A stretch of DNA of 49,341 nt from JAHZFN01 sp965149945 (GCA_965149945.1 CBCTTQ010000014.1:1-49341); one strand, 5' to 3'. Shown: positions 7,244 through 15,292, numbered from the stretch's first letter. A program made the numbers and translations. The notes: generated from the letters alone by a model not told the origin.

Positions 7244-8230
7244 ATGATGAGATTGTTTTTTTCGCCTTCCGGCAGAATTCGCGGGATTCTGCTGTTCTTT
7301 CTGACGCTCTTGTTGGTAACGGGACTTTTACTGGGCGCGGCGGTTACCCTGCTGCGGCAGGAAAAAACAGAAATCGCCCAACAGGAACAAAACCCCGATG
7401 TAACGATTTTACGCGCCGCTGAAAACAAGGTGGAAACACTACCCCTGGAAGAAGTGGTAGTGGGTGTGCTGGCAGGAGAAATGCCCGCCTCTTTTGAGCC
7501 TGCCGCTCTGGAAGCCCAGGCGGTAGCAGCTCGTACTTACATCTTAAAACGCTTACCGGAGCCCTACGGCAGCGGTTTAGCCGTCCACACGGACAACGCC
7601 TCTATCTGTGACGATTACGCTCACTGCCAAGCCTATGTAGACGAAGCCCAGCGACAAAAAAATTGGGGCGAGAAGTTCCAAGCCAATGAGGAAAAAATCC
7701 GCCGGGCGGTGACCGCCACCGCCGGTCAGATCATCACCTATGACGGAGAACCCATCTCCCCCACTTTCTGTTCCACCTGCGGCGGACAAACAGAGGCCGC
7801 CGGCGATTACTGGCAAAGCGACGTACCGGCCCTGCAATCGGTAGCCTGCTATTGGGACACCGACGCTCCCAAATATCTTTCCACCGTCACTTATACCGCG
7901 GAAGAAATGGCGTCCAAGCTGGGTATTCAACCGGAAGAATTAACCAGCCTGAAAATCGCTTCCACCAGCGCCAGCGGTCGAGTCACCTTGGTCACCTGCG
8001 GTGACAAACGGTGGAAAGGTTCCTCTGTACGGACAGCGCTGGGGCTGAATTCCACCAACTTTCAATGGCTGGAGGAAGACGGCAAATATCTGATCACCAT
8101 CCAAGGGTACGGACACGGAGTGGGTCTTTGTCAACACGGCGCCAACGGCATGGCGGCAGCCGGCGCCGGCTATCAAGAAATTCTCCATCATTATTATACC
8201 GATATTGAAATTTCCCAAATCGGCGTCTGA
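7244..8230 (+). CDS. spoIID: Stage II sporulation protein D (SpoIID)
   Basis: This 328-residue protein is a SpoIID homologue, the membrane-anchored lytic transglycosylase that works with SpoIIP and SpoIIM to thin peptidoglycan during engulfment of the forespore. One N-terminal membrane segment (about residues 13-37) precedes the catalytic region. The key motif GEMPASF around residue 79 contains the expected catalytic glutamate, followed by EAQAVAARTYIL. Further family signs are SPTFCSTCGG, which carries the conserved cysteine pair, and the C-terminal GYGHGVGLCQHGANGMA. The start has two adjacent ATG codons (7244 and 7247) with only a weak GGGAG close by, so either may be used. A sigma-E-like promoter lies about 45 bases upstream. 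Its presence argues that the organism can or could sporulate. A LytB-type paralogue is an alternative. Confidence 0.92.
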   Translation: MMRLFFSPSGRIRGILLFFLTLLLVTGLLLGAAVTLLRQEKTEIAQQEQNPDVTILRAAENKVETLPLEEVVVGVLAGEMPASFEPAALEAQAVAARTYILKRLPEPYGSGLAVHTDNASICDDYAHCQAYVDEAQRQKNWGEKFQANEEKIRRAVTATAGQIITYDGEPISPTFCSTCGGQTEAAGDYWQSDVPALQSVACYWDTDAPKYLSTVTYTAEEMASKLGIQPEELTSLKIASTSASGRVTLVTCGDKRWKGSSVRTALGLNSTNFQWLEEDGKYLITIQGYGHGVGLCQHGANGMAAAGAGYQEILHHYYTDIEISQIGV

Positions 8231-8334
8231 GTCTTTCAGCCGCGGGAGAAAAGTTCTCGTTTCCGCGCGGCTCAAAAACCTGTTTGAAGAACCTCTTTGC
8301 CGTAACGGCGGCGCGTGTTCTCCACGGAGATGTG

Positions 8335-8363
8335 TTGACAATGTCCACACACTTTTTTATAAT
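8335..8363 (+). promoter_or_regulatory. Consensus sigma-A promoter for the XRE regulator
   Basis: A perfect TTGACA (8335-8340) and a perfect TATAAT (8358-8363) are separated by the optimal 17 bases. The leader to the start codon is about 112 bases. This implies strong constitutive transcription unless it is repressed. Confidence 0.85.
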
Positions 8364-8481
8364 AAACATATCCCCGTCCGTCAACAGAAGCAAAAAAAGA
8401 AACGCCGCTCTTTGCTTGACGGAACCAAAAAACAACAGAAACCCACCACCCGCGGGTGATGATCGATACGAGGTGAACGCG

Positions 8482-8808
8482 ATGGAGAAAATGCCCAAAA
8501 CCATGGAATTGAATGTAGCGGTCATGTACCGTCTGTTGGAATTATGCCGAGAAAATGACATCGGCATCAGTCAGCTGGCGCAAAAATCCTGCGTTCCCCT
8601 GACCACTATTAAAAATATACTCAACGGCGCCAGTCAAAATCCCGGCGTCAATACCATCAACAAATTATGCCGCGGCTTCGGCATCACGCTGAGTCGTTTT
8701 TTCGACGGCGCTGTTTTCGCCGAGATCAACCGCAGCAACCAAAATCGATTCTTCAAGCCGCCAGAAGGAACCGCTAAAGAGGAGAACAGGCGTAAAGCGC
8801 TTTCATAA
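8482..8808 (+). CDS. Small XRE-family helix-turn-helix regulator
   Basis: This 108-residue cytoplasmic DNA-binding protein has one XRE/Cro-like helix-turn-helix. Its core reads VAVMYRLLELCRENDIGISQ, then LAQKSCVPLTTIKNIL and GVNTINKLCRGFGITLSRFF, the canonical five-helix layout at about residues 12-75. The C-terminal 35 residues are polar and unstructured. The ATG at 8482 has GAGGTG six bases upstream; the open frame extends further up but that part overlaps the promoter and shows no conservation. A perfect consensus promoter precedes it. It may be autoregulated, but no obvious palindrome was found near the promoter. Its targets are unknown. Confidence 0.85.
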   Translation: MEKMPKTMELNVAVMYRLLELCRENDIGISQLAQKSCVPLTTIKNILNGASQNPGVNTINKLCRGFGITLSRFFDGAVFAEINRSNQNRFFKPPEGTAKEENRRKALS

Positions 8809-8900
8809 TAACGCCGATCGCGATGTCGCTTTCCGAAAAATTCAATAACCCCGAACCAACGAACGATTTCTGCTTCGGGACGAAACAATCCTCAACGAGA

Positions 8901-8941
8901 AAGGAGCGGCAGTCATAGATTAAACGACTGCAAAAAAAATC
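8901..8941 (+). promoter_or_regulatory. dapF translation start with hairpin between SD and ATG
   Basis: The only good Shine-Dalgarno sequence, AAGGAG (8901-8906), lies 35 bases before the dapF ATG at 8942. The intervening bases include GCAGTC (8909-8914) and GACTGC (8926-8931), a perfect 6-bp stem with an 11-base loop. Folding it would bring the site to an effective 12-base distance. An in-frame TAA at 8921 rules out a longer reading frame. Confidence 0.5.
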
Positions 8942-9814
8942 ATGAAATTTACCAAAATGCACGGAGCGGGCAACGACTTCATTATGGTCAATGGCTTTGA
9001 GCAGGCGCCCGCCGATTGGAATCAACTGGCAGCCCGTCTTTGCGACCGCAGATTCGCGGTGGGCGCCGACGGACTGATCCTTCTTCTGCCCAGCGAAACA
9101 GCGGATTTTGAAATGCGAATCTTCAACAGCGACGGCAGCGAAGCGGAAATGTGCGGCAACGGTATCCGCTGCGCCGCCATCTTTGCCCAGCGCCGCGGTA
9201 TCACCGACCATAACTCCATGACGGTGCAGACCAAAGCCGGGCTTATCCGCCCGGAAGTACTTCCAGACACGGCGGACACCGCGCAAGTACGGGTAAACAT
9301 GGGCAAACCGCGTCTGGCAGGAGCAGAAATCCCCTGCACCCTTAAAGGAGAACGAATCCTGGAACAGCCTATTATCGTCGACGGAAAAGAATATCATTTT
9401 TCCGCCGTCTCCATGGGCAACCCCCACTGCGTAGTTTTTTTGGACAGTCCCGCGGCGAAATTCCCTGTGCGGGAAGTGGGTCCTTCTTTTGAGAGTCACC
9501 CTTATTTCCCCGCCAAAACCAACACGGAATTCGCGGAAGTGCTGGACGAGCACCAAATCAACATGAGAGTATTTGAGCGGGGATGTGGTGAAACACTGGC
9601 CTGCGGCACCGGCGCCTGCGCTACCGCTGTCGCCGCCATCCTCACCGGACGCTGCCGGGATTGGCTGGATATCCACCTGCTGGGCGGTACCCTGCGCATT
9701 GAATATCAGGAAGGCGGTTCGGTCTTTATGACCGGGCCGGTCGCCGTCGCCTATGAGGGGGAAACCGTGAATTTCCCGCCGCCTGAAAAATTGACACACA
9801 AAAGGAGCGATTAA
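8942..9814 (+). CDS. dapF: Diaminopimelate epimerase
   Basis: DapF converts LL-diaminopimelate to meso-diaminopimelate in the cytoplasm for lysine and peptidoglycan synthesis, using two cysteines as a cofactor-free acid/base pair. The 290-residue protein is of normal length and begins MKFTKMHGAGNDFIMV. The first catalytic cysteine is at about residue 71 in EMCGNGIRCA, and the second at about 221 in ETLACGTGACAT. VSMGNPHCVVF and ERGCGETLACGTG are also typical. The start is fixed by the conserved N-terminus and an in-frame stop 21 bases upstream. Its ribosome site is unusually distant and separated by a hairpin. The patatin-like gene begins two bases after its stop, so the two are cotranscribed. 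The assignment is secure. Confidence 0.96.
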   Translation: MKFTKMHGAGNDFIMVNGFEQAPADWNQLAARLCDRRFAVGADGLILLLPSETADFEMRIFNSDGSEAEMCGNGIRCAAIFAQRRGITDHNSMTVQTKAGLIRPEVLPDTADTAQVRVNMGKPRLAGAEIPCTLKGERILEQPIIVDGKEYHFSAVSMGNPHCVVFLDSPAAKFPVREVGPSFESHPYFPAKTNTEFAEVLDEHQINMRVFERGCGETLACGTGACATAVAAILTGRCRDWLDIHLLGGTLRIEYQEGGSVFMTGPVAVAYEGETVNFPPPEKLTHKRSD

Positions 9815-9816
9815 AT

Positions 9817-10668
9817 ATGGAAAAACAGCACCCCACCATCGGCATCGCCTTCGGCGGCGGCGGTATTCGGGGCTTTGCCCATCTGGCCATTATGGAAAAA
9901 TTCAAAGAATATCACATTCAGGCGGATATGGTCAGCGGCACTTCCATCGGCAGCGGCATCGCCGCCATGTACGCCGCAGGACGTTACGGCGCGGAAATCA
10001 GCCAAAAAGTTTTTGACGTTGATATGAAAAAACTTTTCTCTCTGGGGGGCAAAAACGGATTCGTGCGGGGATCCAAATACGCACGAACCTTTATAGAATT
10101 GATCGGGGTCGAAACCTTTGAAGAACTGCCGATTCCGGTGCGCATTGTCAGCACGGATCTGATCAACTGGCGCCCCTTCATCCACCAATCGGGGGATCTG
10201 GCCATTGCCATTCAGGCTTCTTCCGCCTTGCCCGCCGCCTTCACACCGGTAGAATACGGCGACCTGCTGTTATCGGACGGCGGCGCCGTCAACAACTGTC
10301 CCGCCGATGTGCTGCGGGACATGGGCGCCGACATTGTCATCGCCATCGATTTAGACTATCGTTCTTACACCCGCCCCAAAAATATGTTAGAAATCGCCCA
10401 GCGGTTCATGGATATCACCGTCAGCAACGGCCGCCGCGCCGAAGGAGCGGATATTGTCATCAAACCTTTTGAAACCTATGTGGCGGCGCTGGCTCTTACC
10501 AAAGCGGAACTTTGCTACCGACAGGGAGAAACCGCCATTCAGCAAAAAATGCCGGAAATCCTGGCGTTGCTGCGGCAATGGTATGATGACCGCGCTCTGC
10601 CCTATCCCGATTATCTGCGGGAGGACTTTGTGCCGGACGCAAGCCCGATCATTCCGGACAAAGCCTAA
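9817..10668 (+). CDS. Patatin-like phospholipase
   Basis: This 283-residue protein belongs to the bacterial patatin-like family (RssA/YchK type), serine acyl hydrolases using a Ser-Asp dyad on phospholipids or other acyl esters. The oxyanion-hole motif GGGGIRGFAH is at about 13-22, the nucleophile serine is in GTSIG at about residue 43, and the catalytic aspartate is in SDGGAVNN near 154. There is no signal peptide, so it is probably cytoplasmic or peripheral to the membrane. AAAAGGAG lies nine bases before the ATG at 9817. It follows dapF with a two-base gap and is closed by an intrinsic terminator. Its substrate cannot be told from sequence. Confidence 0.92.
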   Translation: MEKQHPTIGIAFGGGGIRGFAHLAIMEKFKEYHIQADMVSGTSIGSGIAAMYAAGRYGAEISQKVFDVDMKKLFSLGGKNGFVRGSKYARTFIELIGVETFEELPIPVRIVSTDLINWRPFIHQSGDLAIAIQASSALPAAFTPVEYGDLLLSDGGAVNNCPADVLRDMGADIVIAIDLDYRSYTRPKNMLEIAQRFMDITVSNGRRAEGADIVIKPFETYVAALALTKAELCYRQGETAIQQKMPEILALLRQWYDDRALPYPDYLREDFVPDASPIIPDKA

Positions 10669-10679
10669 TCCGATTACCG

Positions 10680-10712
10680 AAAGCCGGCGGGTTTTGCCCC
10701 CTGTCGGCTTTT
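10680..10712 (+). terminator. Intrinsic terminator after the patatin gene
   Basis: AAAGCCG near 10680 pairs with CGGCTTT near 10705-10711 through a slightly imperfect stem, followed by TTTTCCTGTTTTT. It ends the dapF-patatin unit. Confidence 0.75.
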
Positions 10713-10891
10713 CCTGTTTTTCCCGCCGTGTTTATACGTTTATCGTCTCAGCGGCCCGTTCCATCAGGAATTTTCTCTAAAATTTTATGTGATTTTTTTG
10801 TTTGATTTATTCCAAAGGGCTGTCATGTCACATTGTGCTCATCTCGCCTTGTGATACGGTCTTTGCTCGATTTTCCAAAGGAGGAAGCGCC

Positions 10892-11569
10892 ATGTTCAAC
10901 ATTATGGTGGTCGAAGACGACCCCAACACCCGAAAACTGATGTCCGCCGTCCTGGAACAAAACGGCTACAAACCGATTCCCGCTAAAGACGGGCTGGACG
11001 CTTTGGAAATTATGGACCACACCATGGTGGATTTGATCATTTTGGACATTATGATGCCCAACATGGACGGTTACGAATTCGCCGAGACTTTGCGGGACAG
11101 CGGCTACACACTGCCCATCTTAATGGTCACCGCCAAAGAAAGCATCCAGGACAAAAAGAAGGGATTTCTTTTGGGGGTGGACGATTATATGGTCAAACCC
11201 GTTAATGAAGAAGAAATGATTCTGCGGGTGGCCGCCTTGCTGCGCCGTTCCAAAATCGCCAATGAACACAAAATCAACGTCGGCGGCACCCTCTTGGACT
11301 ATGACGCCATGAGCGTCAACGACGGCGCGAAAACGCTGGTACTGCCCCAAAAAGAATTTCTCTTACTCTATAAATTGCTCTCCTATCCCAATAAAATCTT
11401 CACCCGCCGCCAGCTGATGGATGAAATCTGGGATATGGACAGCGAATCTGACGAACGGACAGTGGACGTCCACATCAACCGTCTGCGAGATAAATTCGGT
11501 CAAAATCCCGACTTTGAAATTGTCACCGTGCGGGGATTGGGTTATAAGGCAGTGAAGAAAAATGAGTAA
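10892..11569 (+). CDS. OmpR-family response regulator
   Basis: This 225-residue regulator has an N-terminal receiver domain and a C-terminal winged helix. The acidic pair is in VVEDD, the phosphorylated aspartate is about residue 52 in ILDIMMPNMDG, the conserved threonine is in LMVTAKE, and the lysine is in MVKPV. The output domain carries LPQKEFLLLYKLLSYPNKIF and DERTVDVHINRLRDKF with the C-terminal VRGLGYK. I start at ATG 10892, which has AAAGGAGG eight bases upstream; the open frame extends 30 codons further up without conservation. The histidine kinase gene overlaps its end by eight bases, so the pair is translationally coupled. The stimulus and regulon are unknown. Confidence 0.95.
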   Translation: MFNIMVVEDDPNTRKLMSAVLEQNGYKPIPAKDGLDALEIMDHTMVDLIILDIMMPNMDGYEFAETLRDSGYTLPILMVTAKESIQDKKKGFLLGVDDYMVKPVNEEEMILRVAALLRRSKIANEHKINVGGTLLDYDAMSVNDGAKTLVLPQKEFLLLYKLLSYPNKIFTRRQLMDEIWDMDSESDERTVDVHINRLRDKFGQNPDFEIVTVRGLGYKAVKKNE

Positions 11570-12638
11570 ACATCATCAATCCAACAATTTCGGCATCAAG
11601 ATGACCCTCTTTGTCCTGATGGTGCTGGTCATCTCCATCATGCTCACCTATTCTATCATCATGATCTTAAGCGGCGTGGGGCTGATTCCCTCCGCTTTTC
11701 TCGCCACGCTGTGGATGCCGGTTGTCACACTTTTTGTCAGTTTTTTGATGGGGTCTTGGATTTCCACTCTGCTGGTGCCCATTTTTTTCAAACCCATCAG
11801 CGAAATGCTTACCGCTACCAAATCCTTTGCCAAAGGAGATTTTTCCATCCGTGTGGACGACCGTGTCGGCAGCCAGGAAATGAGGGAGCTGCTCTCCAGC
11901 TTCAACCGCATGGCGGAAGAGTTGGAAAGTATCGAAATCTTTCGTTCCGACTTTATTAACAATTTTTCCCATGAATTCAAAACCCCCATCGTCTCTATCC
12001 GCGGCTTTGCCAAACAGTTGAAAAATCCCGCTTTACCGCCGGAAGTACGGGAAGAATACATCGACATCATCATCTCCGAATCGGAACGGCTGACCAATAT
12101 GTCCACCAATATTCTTCTCCTTTCCAAACTGGAAGCCCAACAAATCATCAACGACCGGCAGGTGTATTCGGTGGATGAACAGATCCGCGACTGCATCTTG
12201 CTGTTGGAGAAACAATGGAGTCAGAAAAACATCGACCTGGACATTGAGCTGGACAGCATCCTCTACCTGGGCAACGCGGAAATCATGTCTCATGTCTGGA
12301 TCAATCTCCTCAACAACGCCATCAAATTCACCCCGGAGGCGGGTAAAATCACGATTCGCCTTTTCAGCGGGGAAAACAACCGTATGATCTTCTCCGTTCA
12401 GGACTCCGGCATCGGAATGAAACGAGAAACCATCGATCATATCTTCGATAAATTCTACCAGGCGGATTCTTCCCATGCCGTCCGCGGCAACGGGTTGGGT
12501 CTGCCGCTGGTAAAACGCATTGTGGATCTCTGCCGCGGTGAAATTCAAGTAGAAAGCGAACCGGGCAAAGGCTCCGTCTTTACCGTCATCCTGCCCAACG
12601 AAGTGCTGCCCAATGAAATCGCCGAATACATCCGCTGA
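11562..12638 (+). CDS. Membrane sensor histidine kinase
   Basis: This 358-residue kinase is the partner of the upstream regulator. Two membrane segments (about 13-38 and 45-73) are separated by only a few residues, so there is almost no extracytoplasmic sensor and the signal may be sensed in or at the membrane. A HAMP domain follows at about 74-125 (KPISEMLTATKSFAKGDFS). The phosphoacceptor histidine is about residue 137 in NFSHEFKTPIVSI. The ATPase domain shows WINLLNNAIKFTPE (N box), VQDSGIGM (G1), FDKFYQAD (F box) and GNGLGLPLVKRIV (G2). It is most like intramembrane-sensing kinases of Bacillota, often linked to envelope stress. That link is an inference. Confidence 0.93.
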   Translation: MSKHHQSNNFGIKMTLFVLMVLVISIMLTYSIIMILSGVGLIPSAFLATLWMPVVTLFVSFLMGSWISTLLVPIFFKPISEMLTATKSFAKGDFSIRVDDRVGSQEMRELLSSFNRMAEELESIEIFRSDFINNFSHEFKTPIVSIRGFAKQLKNPALPPEVREEYIDIIISESERLTNMSTNILLLSKLEAQQIINDRQVYSVDEQIRDCILLLEKQWSQKNIDLDIELDSILYLGNAEIMSHVWINLLNNAIKFTPEAGKITIRLFSGENNRMIFSVQDSGIGMKRETIDHIFDKFYQADSSHAVRGNGLGLPLVKRIVDLCRGEIQVESEPGKGSVFTVILPNEVLPNEIAEYIR

Positions 12639-12666
12639 AACAACCAATCCCCAATAAGGAGTGTTT

Positions 12667-13803
12667 ATGAAACCATTTGCTTTTTCCACCGCGGACGGCT
12701 TCACGTTCCGCAAAGGAACCCCGGCCGCCAAAGACGCCATGAAAGCGCTCTGGGCGGATTGTTTTCCGGAAGATCGGGAAGGGGACTTCATTCCCTTTTA
12801 TTTTGCCCGCCGTTATGACGCCGACCATACTTATCTGGCCTATCAAGGAGACACCCTCTGCGCCATGGCGCACGCGCCCCGTCTCAATTATCTGCTGGCG
12901 GGAAAATCCTTCACCGTCCCCTATATCCAAGGCGTCGCCACGGCGCTCCCCTGGCGCGGCCGTCATCTCGCCAACAGACTGCTGGCTTGGGCGCTGCGGG
13001 ATGCTCGACAAGAAGGGCTGGCCTTCGGTCTGCTGAAACCGTTCAATGTAGACTTTTACGCCAAAAGCGGCTGGCGGGTGTTCTCCCGTCTGCGCGAAAT
13101 CCCCGCGACCCAACTGACGCCTCCTGTCACAAGTTCGGCGAACGGGCGCTTTTTGGAATGGCAGACCGCCGACCCTCCTTTGGAAGAGCTGAACCGAGTA
13201 TTTTGTCGCTGGCTCGGAGGGGGATTCTATTCCCATCCTCTGCGCGGCGCCGCGGACTGGTCCCGTCTCCTACAAGACCACCGTCAGGACGGAGGGCGGT
13301 TGTTCCTCTTTTTTACAGGAAACAAACTACAAGGCTACAGCTTGTATCGAGAGGAAGCACAACAAATCATCCTGCGGGAAACAGCCGCCACAGATCCCGC
13401 CGTCTTTTGGCTGTTGTTACAAAAAACGGCGGCCGTCAGCAAAAGAGAACGGCAAAAACCGCTGCTGCTCCATTTGCCCGACCGATTTCCCTGTTTCAAC
13501 AAAAACGATCCGGGAGGGCGCGCGGAACCTTTCGCCATGGCACGGGTGATTCACGCCCCTGCCCTGCTTCATGCCTTGCCGCTGTTGGCGGCAGAGGATA
13601 CCGTCTCCCTAACGGACGAAGTGCTCCCCGAAAACAATCTGATCCTGCGCGGTGACGGCAAAAACAAAACGGCAAGCAACTCCTGTCGGCAAATTACGGC
13701 AAATCAGTTGACGATGCTTTTGACAGAATGGTATAATTTAGATAACGAAAAAACAGACGAGCAGCCGCCCCGCGGTTGTGCCTATTTTAACGAATATTTT
13801 TGA
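12667..13803 (+). CDS. Eis-like GNAT acetyltransferase
   Basis: This 378-residue protein resembles Eis/YfiC-type acetyltransferases. An N-terminal GNAT fold (about residues 10-140) holds the acetyl-CoA-binding stretch VPYIQGVATALPWRGRHLAN, with LLAWALRDARQEGLAFGLLK and the FYAKSGWRV strand typical of the family. A second, divergent GNAT-like half follows, and a C-terminal part may be the SCP2-like domain. Family members acetylate amines including aminoglycosides or protein lysines; the substrate here is unknown. I choose ATG 12667 with AGGAG seven bases upstream; a GTG six bases earlier would sit on the ribosome site. It lies 28 bases after the kinase gene and may belong to that operon. A promoter for the next gene is embedded in its 3' end. 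Confidence 0.75.
   Translation: MKPFAFSTADGFTFRKGTPAAKDAMKALWADCFPEDREGDFIPFYFARRYDADHTYLAYQGDTLCAMAHAPRLNYLLAGKSFTVPYIQGVATALPWRGRHLANRLLAWALRDARQEGLAFGLLKPFNVDFYAKSGWRVFSRLREIPATQLTPPVTSSANGRFLEWQTADPPLEELNRVFCRWLGGGFYSHPLRGAADWSRLLQDHRQDGGRLFLFFTGNKLQGYSLYREEAQQIILRETAATDPAVFWLLLQKTAAVSKRERQKPLLLHLPDRFPCFNKNDPGGRAEPFAMARVIHAPALLHALPLLAAEDTVSLTDEVLPENNLILRGDGKNKTASNSCRQITANQLTMLLTEWYNLDNEKTDEQPPRGCAYFNEYF
13708..13737 (+). promoter_or_regulatory. Promoter inside the acetyltransferase gene, for the lipoprotein
   Basis: TTGACG (13708-13713) and TATAAT (13732-13737) are separated by 18 bases, and TGG before TATAAT supplies an extended -10. It lies in the last 70 bases of the acetyltransferase gene and points at the acidic lipoprotein gene. 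Confidence 0.7.
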
Positions 13804-13805
13804 AA

Positions 13806-13856
13806 ACTGCCCCTGCCGAGGCAGTGATCGTTTTTTCGCCGGTTTCAGCGAAAAAA
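13806..13856 (+). other. Two hairpins in the lipoprotein leader
   Basis: ACTGCC/GGCAGT (13806-13825) makes a 6-bp stem followed after five bases by six T residues. That T-run is also the left arm of a second repeat, TTTTTTCGC/GCGAAAAAA (13831-13856). The arrangement could be a weak terminator for the acetyltransferase gene or an attenuator for the lipoprotein gene. Confidence 0.45.
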
Positions 13857-13882
13857 ATCTTTTCAGAAACGGAGCGACCAAC

Positions 13883-14650
13883 ATGAAACTCTTTGCCAAA
13901 CTGCTTTTCTGCGTCCTTTTATGCGGCGCTCTCCTGGCTTTGGGCGGCTGCGGCAGCGAAGAAACAGCGGAAGATAATGATGTCATTCAACGGAGCGCCC
14001 TGGACAGTGATGAAATGATTCAGTCCCTGCTGGATCGACAAGGCACCCTGATTGGGGAAAGCAACATTGTCCGAGAGCTGCTCTGCGACATTCTGCCGGG
14101 GAAAAACTGCGTGGTTTCCTATGATATCACCTTAAACCGCCTGACCATCACTTACGGTCCCACCAAAGAAGAGCCCTCCGAAGAGACAACGCCGACGACA
14201 GAAGAAGACGACGGACTGACACCCACAGAATTCAACGCCCAATGGGACACCCAAACCACCGAAGACACAATCTTTTATAACTCTTCCGCCCTCTTTGCCC
14301 TGATTCCCAATTTAGAATCGGTGCAATATCTGGTAGAAGGCTACGGACTGCCCACCTTTACCATCAGCCGGGAAAACATGAATGAGTTTTACGGTATGGA
14401 TTTGGGAGAAGTCACCAGTATCTCTCTTTGGAAGCAGACTATTGACGCCGTCTTCACCGATTCGACTCGAGTGGATACCTTCTTTTCCCAATATCCCATG
14501 AAGTCCAAAGATTACCAGCCGACCGAAGAAGAGCAGGAAAACGGCGCCGCGATCGATTCGCAAATGCCCACCGAAGAAGAACTCCAACGGGCCCAGCAAA
14601 CAGAGGAACCGGAGGTGGTACCGGAAGAACTGCCCACGGAAATTCAATAA
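13883..14650 (+). CDS. Acidic lipoprotein of unknown function
   Basis: This 255-residue protein has a type II signal peptide: a short basic start, a hydrophobic stretch and the lipobox ALGGC with the lipidated cysteine at residue 23. The mature part has one possibly folded middle region (about 130-215, from FYNSSALFALIPNLESVQYL to the segment around DTFFSQY) flanked by low-complexity acidic, threonine- and glutamate-rich tails that are probably disordered. The NSSALFALIPNLESVQYL stretch recalls DUF4825-like domains of Clostridia, but I am not certain. The start at 13883 has GGAG upstream and begins the signal peptide. It has its own promoter and its own terminator, so it is a single-gene unit. 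Location on the outer face of the membrane is well supported; its role is not known. Confidence 0.8.
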   Translation: MKLFAKLLFCVLLCGALLALGGCGSEETAEDNDVIQRSALDSDEMIQSLLDRQGTLIGESNIVRELLCDILPGKNCVVSYDITLNRLTITYGPTKEEPSEETTPTTEEDDGLTPTEFNAQWDTQTTEDTIFYNSSALFALIPNLESVQYLVEGYGLPTFTISRENMNEFYGMDLGEVTSISLWKQTIDAVFTDSTRVDTFFSQYPMKSKDYQPTEEEQENGAAIDSQMPTEEELQRAQQTEEPEVVPEELPTEIQ

Positions 14651-15027
14651 CCGTCAGGGAAACGTCACGGACAACTTCTGACCAAGGCGCGGAAGCGATC
14701 GACAGAAAAAATCACCGCAAAAGTCTTCTCACCGACAAAAGCAAATCCTTCATGACCTACCGTCCCGCTTTCGGCGGGGCGGTTTTGTTTCCTTTTTCAA
14801 AAATTTTTCAGGAGAACAGACCGGGATATTCAATCGGAAACAAACATATACGGACAACGCGGTGATTCCCCTTCGAGGACAAGACCGCGGGCGCGGTACA
14901 AAAGATTTACCGGTGAATGAACAGGAAACCGCAGCATCGATATCCTTACCCATCAGCAGGGGAATGAACATAAAAAAGCGCAAATTTGAAAAAAGCGCGA
15001 AAAAGCAAACAAAGGCGTCTTTTGTTC
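14651..15027. other. Intergenic region before the B12-regulated unit
   Basis: Apart from the terminator at 14759-14798 these 377 bases hold nothing I can assign. An open frame from 14862 runs into the riboswitch and looks like chance. Confidence 0.5.
14759..14798 (+). terminator. Intrinsic terminator after the acidic lipoprotein
   Basis: ACCGTCCCGC pairs with GGCGGGGCGGT (one bulge) around a short TTTC loop, followed by TTTGTTTCCTTTTT. It ends the lipoprotein gene about 110 bases after its stop. Confidence 0.8.
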
Positions 15028-15056
15028 TTGACAGAGGGGGAAAAAGACACTATAAT
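15028..15056 (+). promoter_or_regulatory. Consensus sigma-A promoter of the B12 riboswitch unit
   Basis: A perfect TTGACA (15028-15033) and a perfect TATAAT (15051-15056) with 17-base spacing. Transcription should start near 15063. A full-strength promoter makes sense if control is exercised by the downstream riboswitch. Confidence 0.88.
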
Positions 15057-15096
15057 AGAGGTGTTTCCAAGCTGGTCAAAACAACAGAATATGGAA

Positions 15097-15210
15097 CATG
15101 ACTGTTTTAGCCGTTACGGCACATGGAATGTGGTGAGAATCCACGCGAGTCGGTCACTGTGAAGCGTCCTTTAGAGGCGATAAGTCAGATACATGAAAAC
15201 AGTCCGCGGT
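15097..15210 (+). promoter_or_regulatory. Cobalamin riboswitch aptamer
   Basis: The conserved cobalamin core is visible in order. GGAATGTGGTGAGAATCCAC (15125-15144) matches the GGTG-A-ATCC element. GGTCACTGTGA (15152-15162) matches the GCCACTG box with one change. TAAGTCAGATAC (15181-15192) matches the B12 box AGYCMG-A-AC. The domain is closed by ACTGTTTT (15101-15108) pairing perfectly with AAAACAGT. Such RNAs bind adenosyl-, methyl- or aquocobalamin and turn the gene off when B12 is plentiful. The B12 box ending differs from the usual CCTGCC, so it may be a shortened or selective variant. Confidence 0.88.
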
Positions 15211-15227
15211 TTCGGCCTGAACTCGAA

Positions 15228-15292
15228 CAATCGCAGAAAAAACAAACAGTGCGATTTGCCACAGACTTTGGGTCTGTGGTTTTTCTTTTTTT
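15228..15292 (+). terminator. Riboswitch expression platform: intrinsic terminator
   Basis: CCACAGAC (15259-15266) and GTCTGTGG (15272-15279) form an 8-bp stem with a five-base loop, followed by TTTTTCTTTTTTT (15280-15292). Just before it, AATCGCA and TGCGATT (about 15228-15257) form another 7-bp stem. The terminator ends 111 bases before the start codon, so B12 binding most probably controls transcription termination. I did not find a clear antiterminator partner. Confidence 0.85.
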
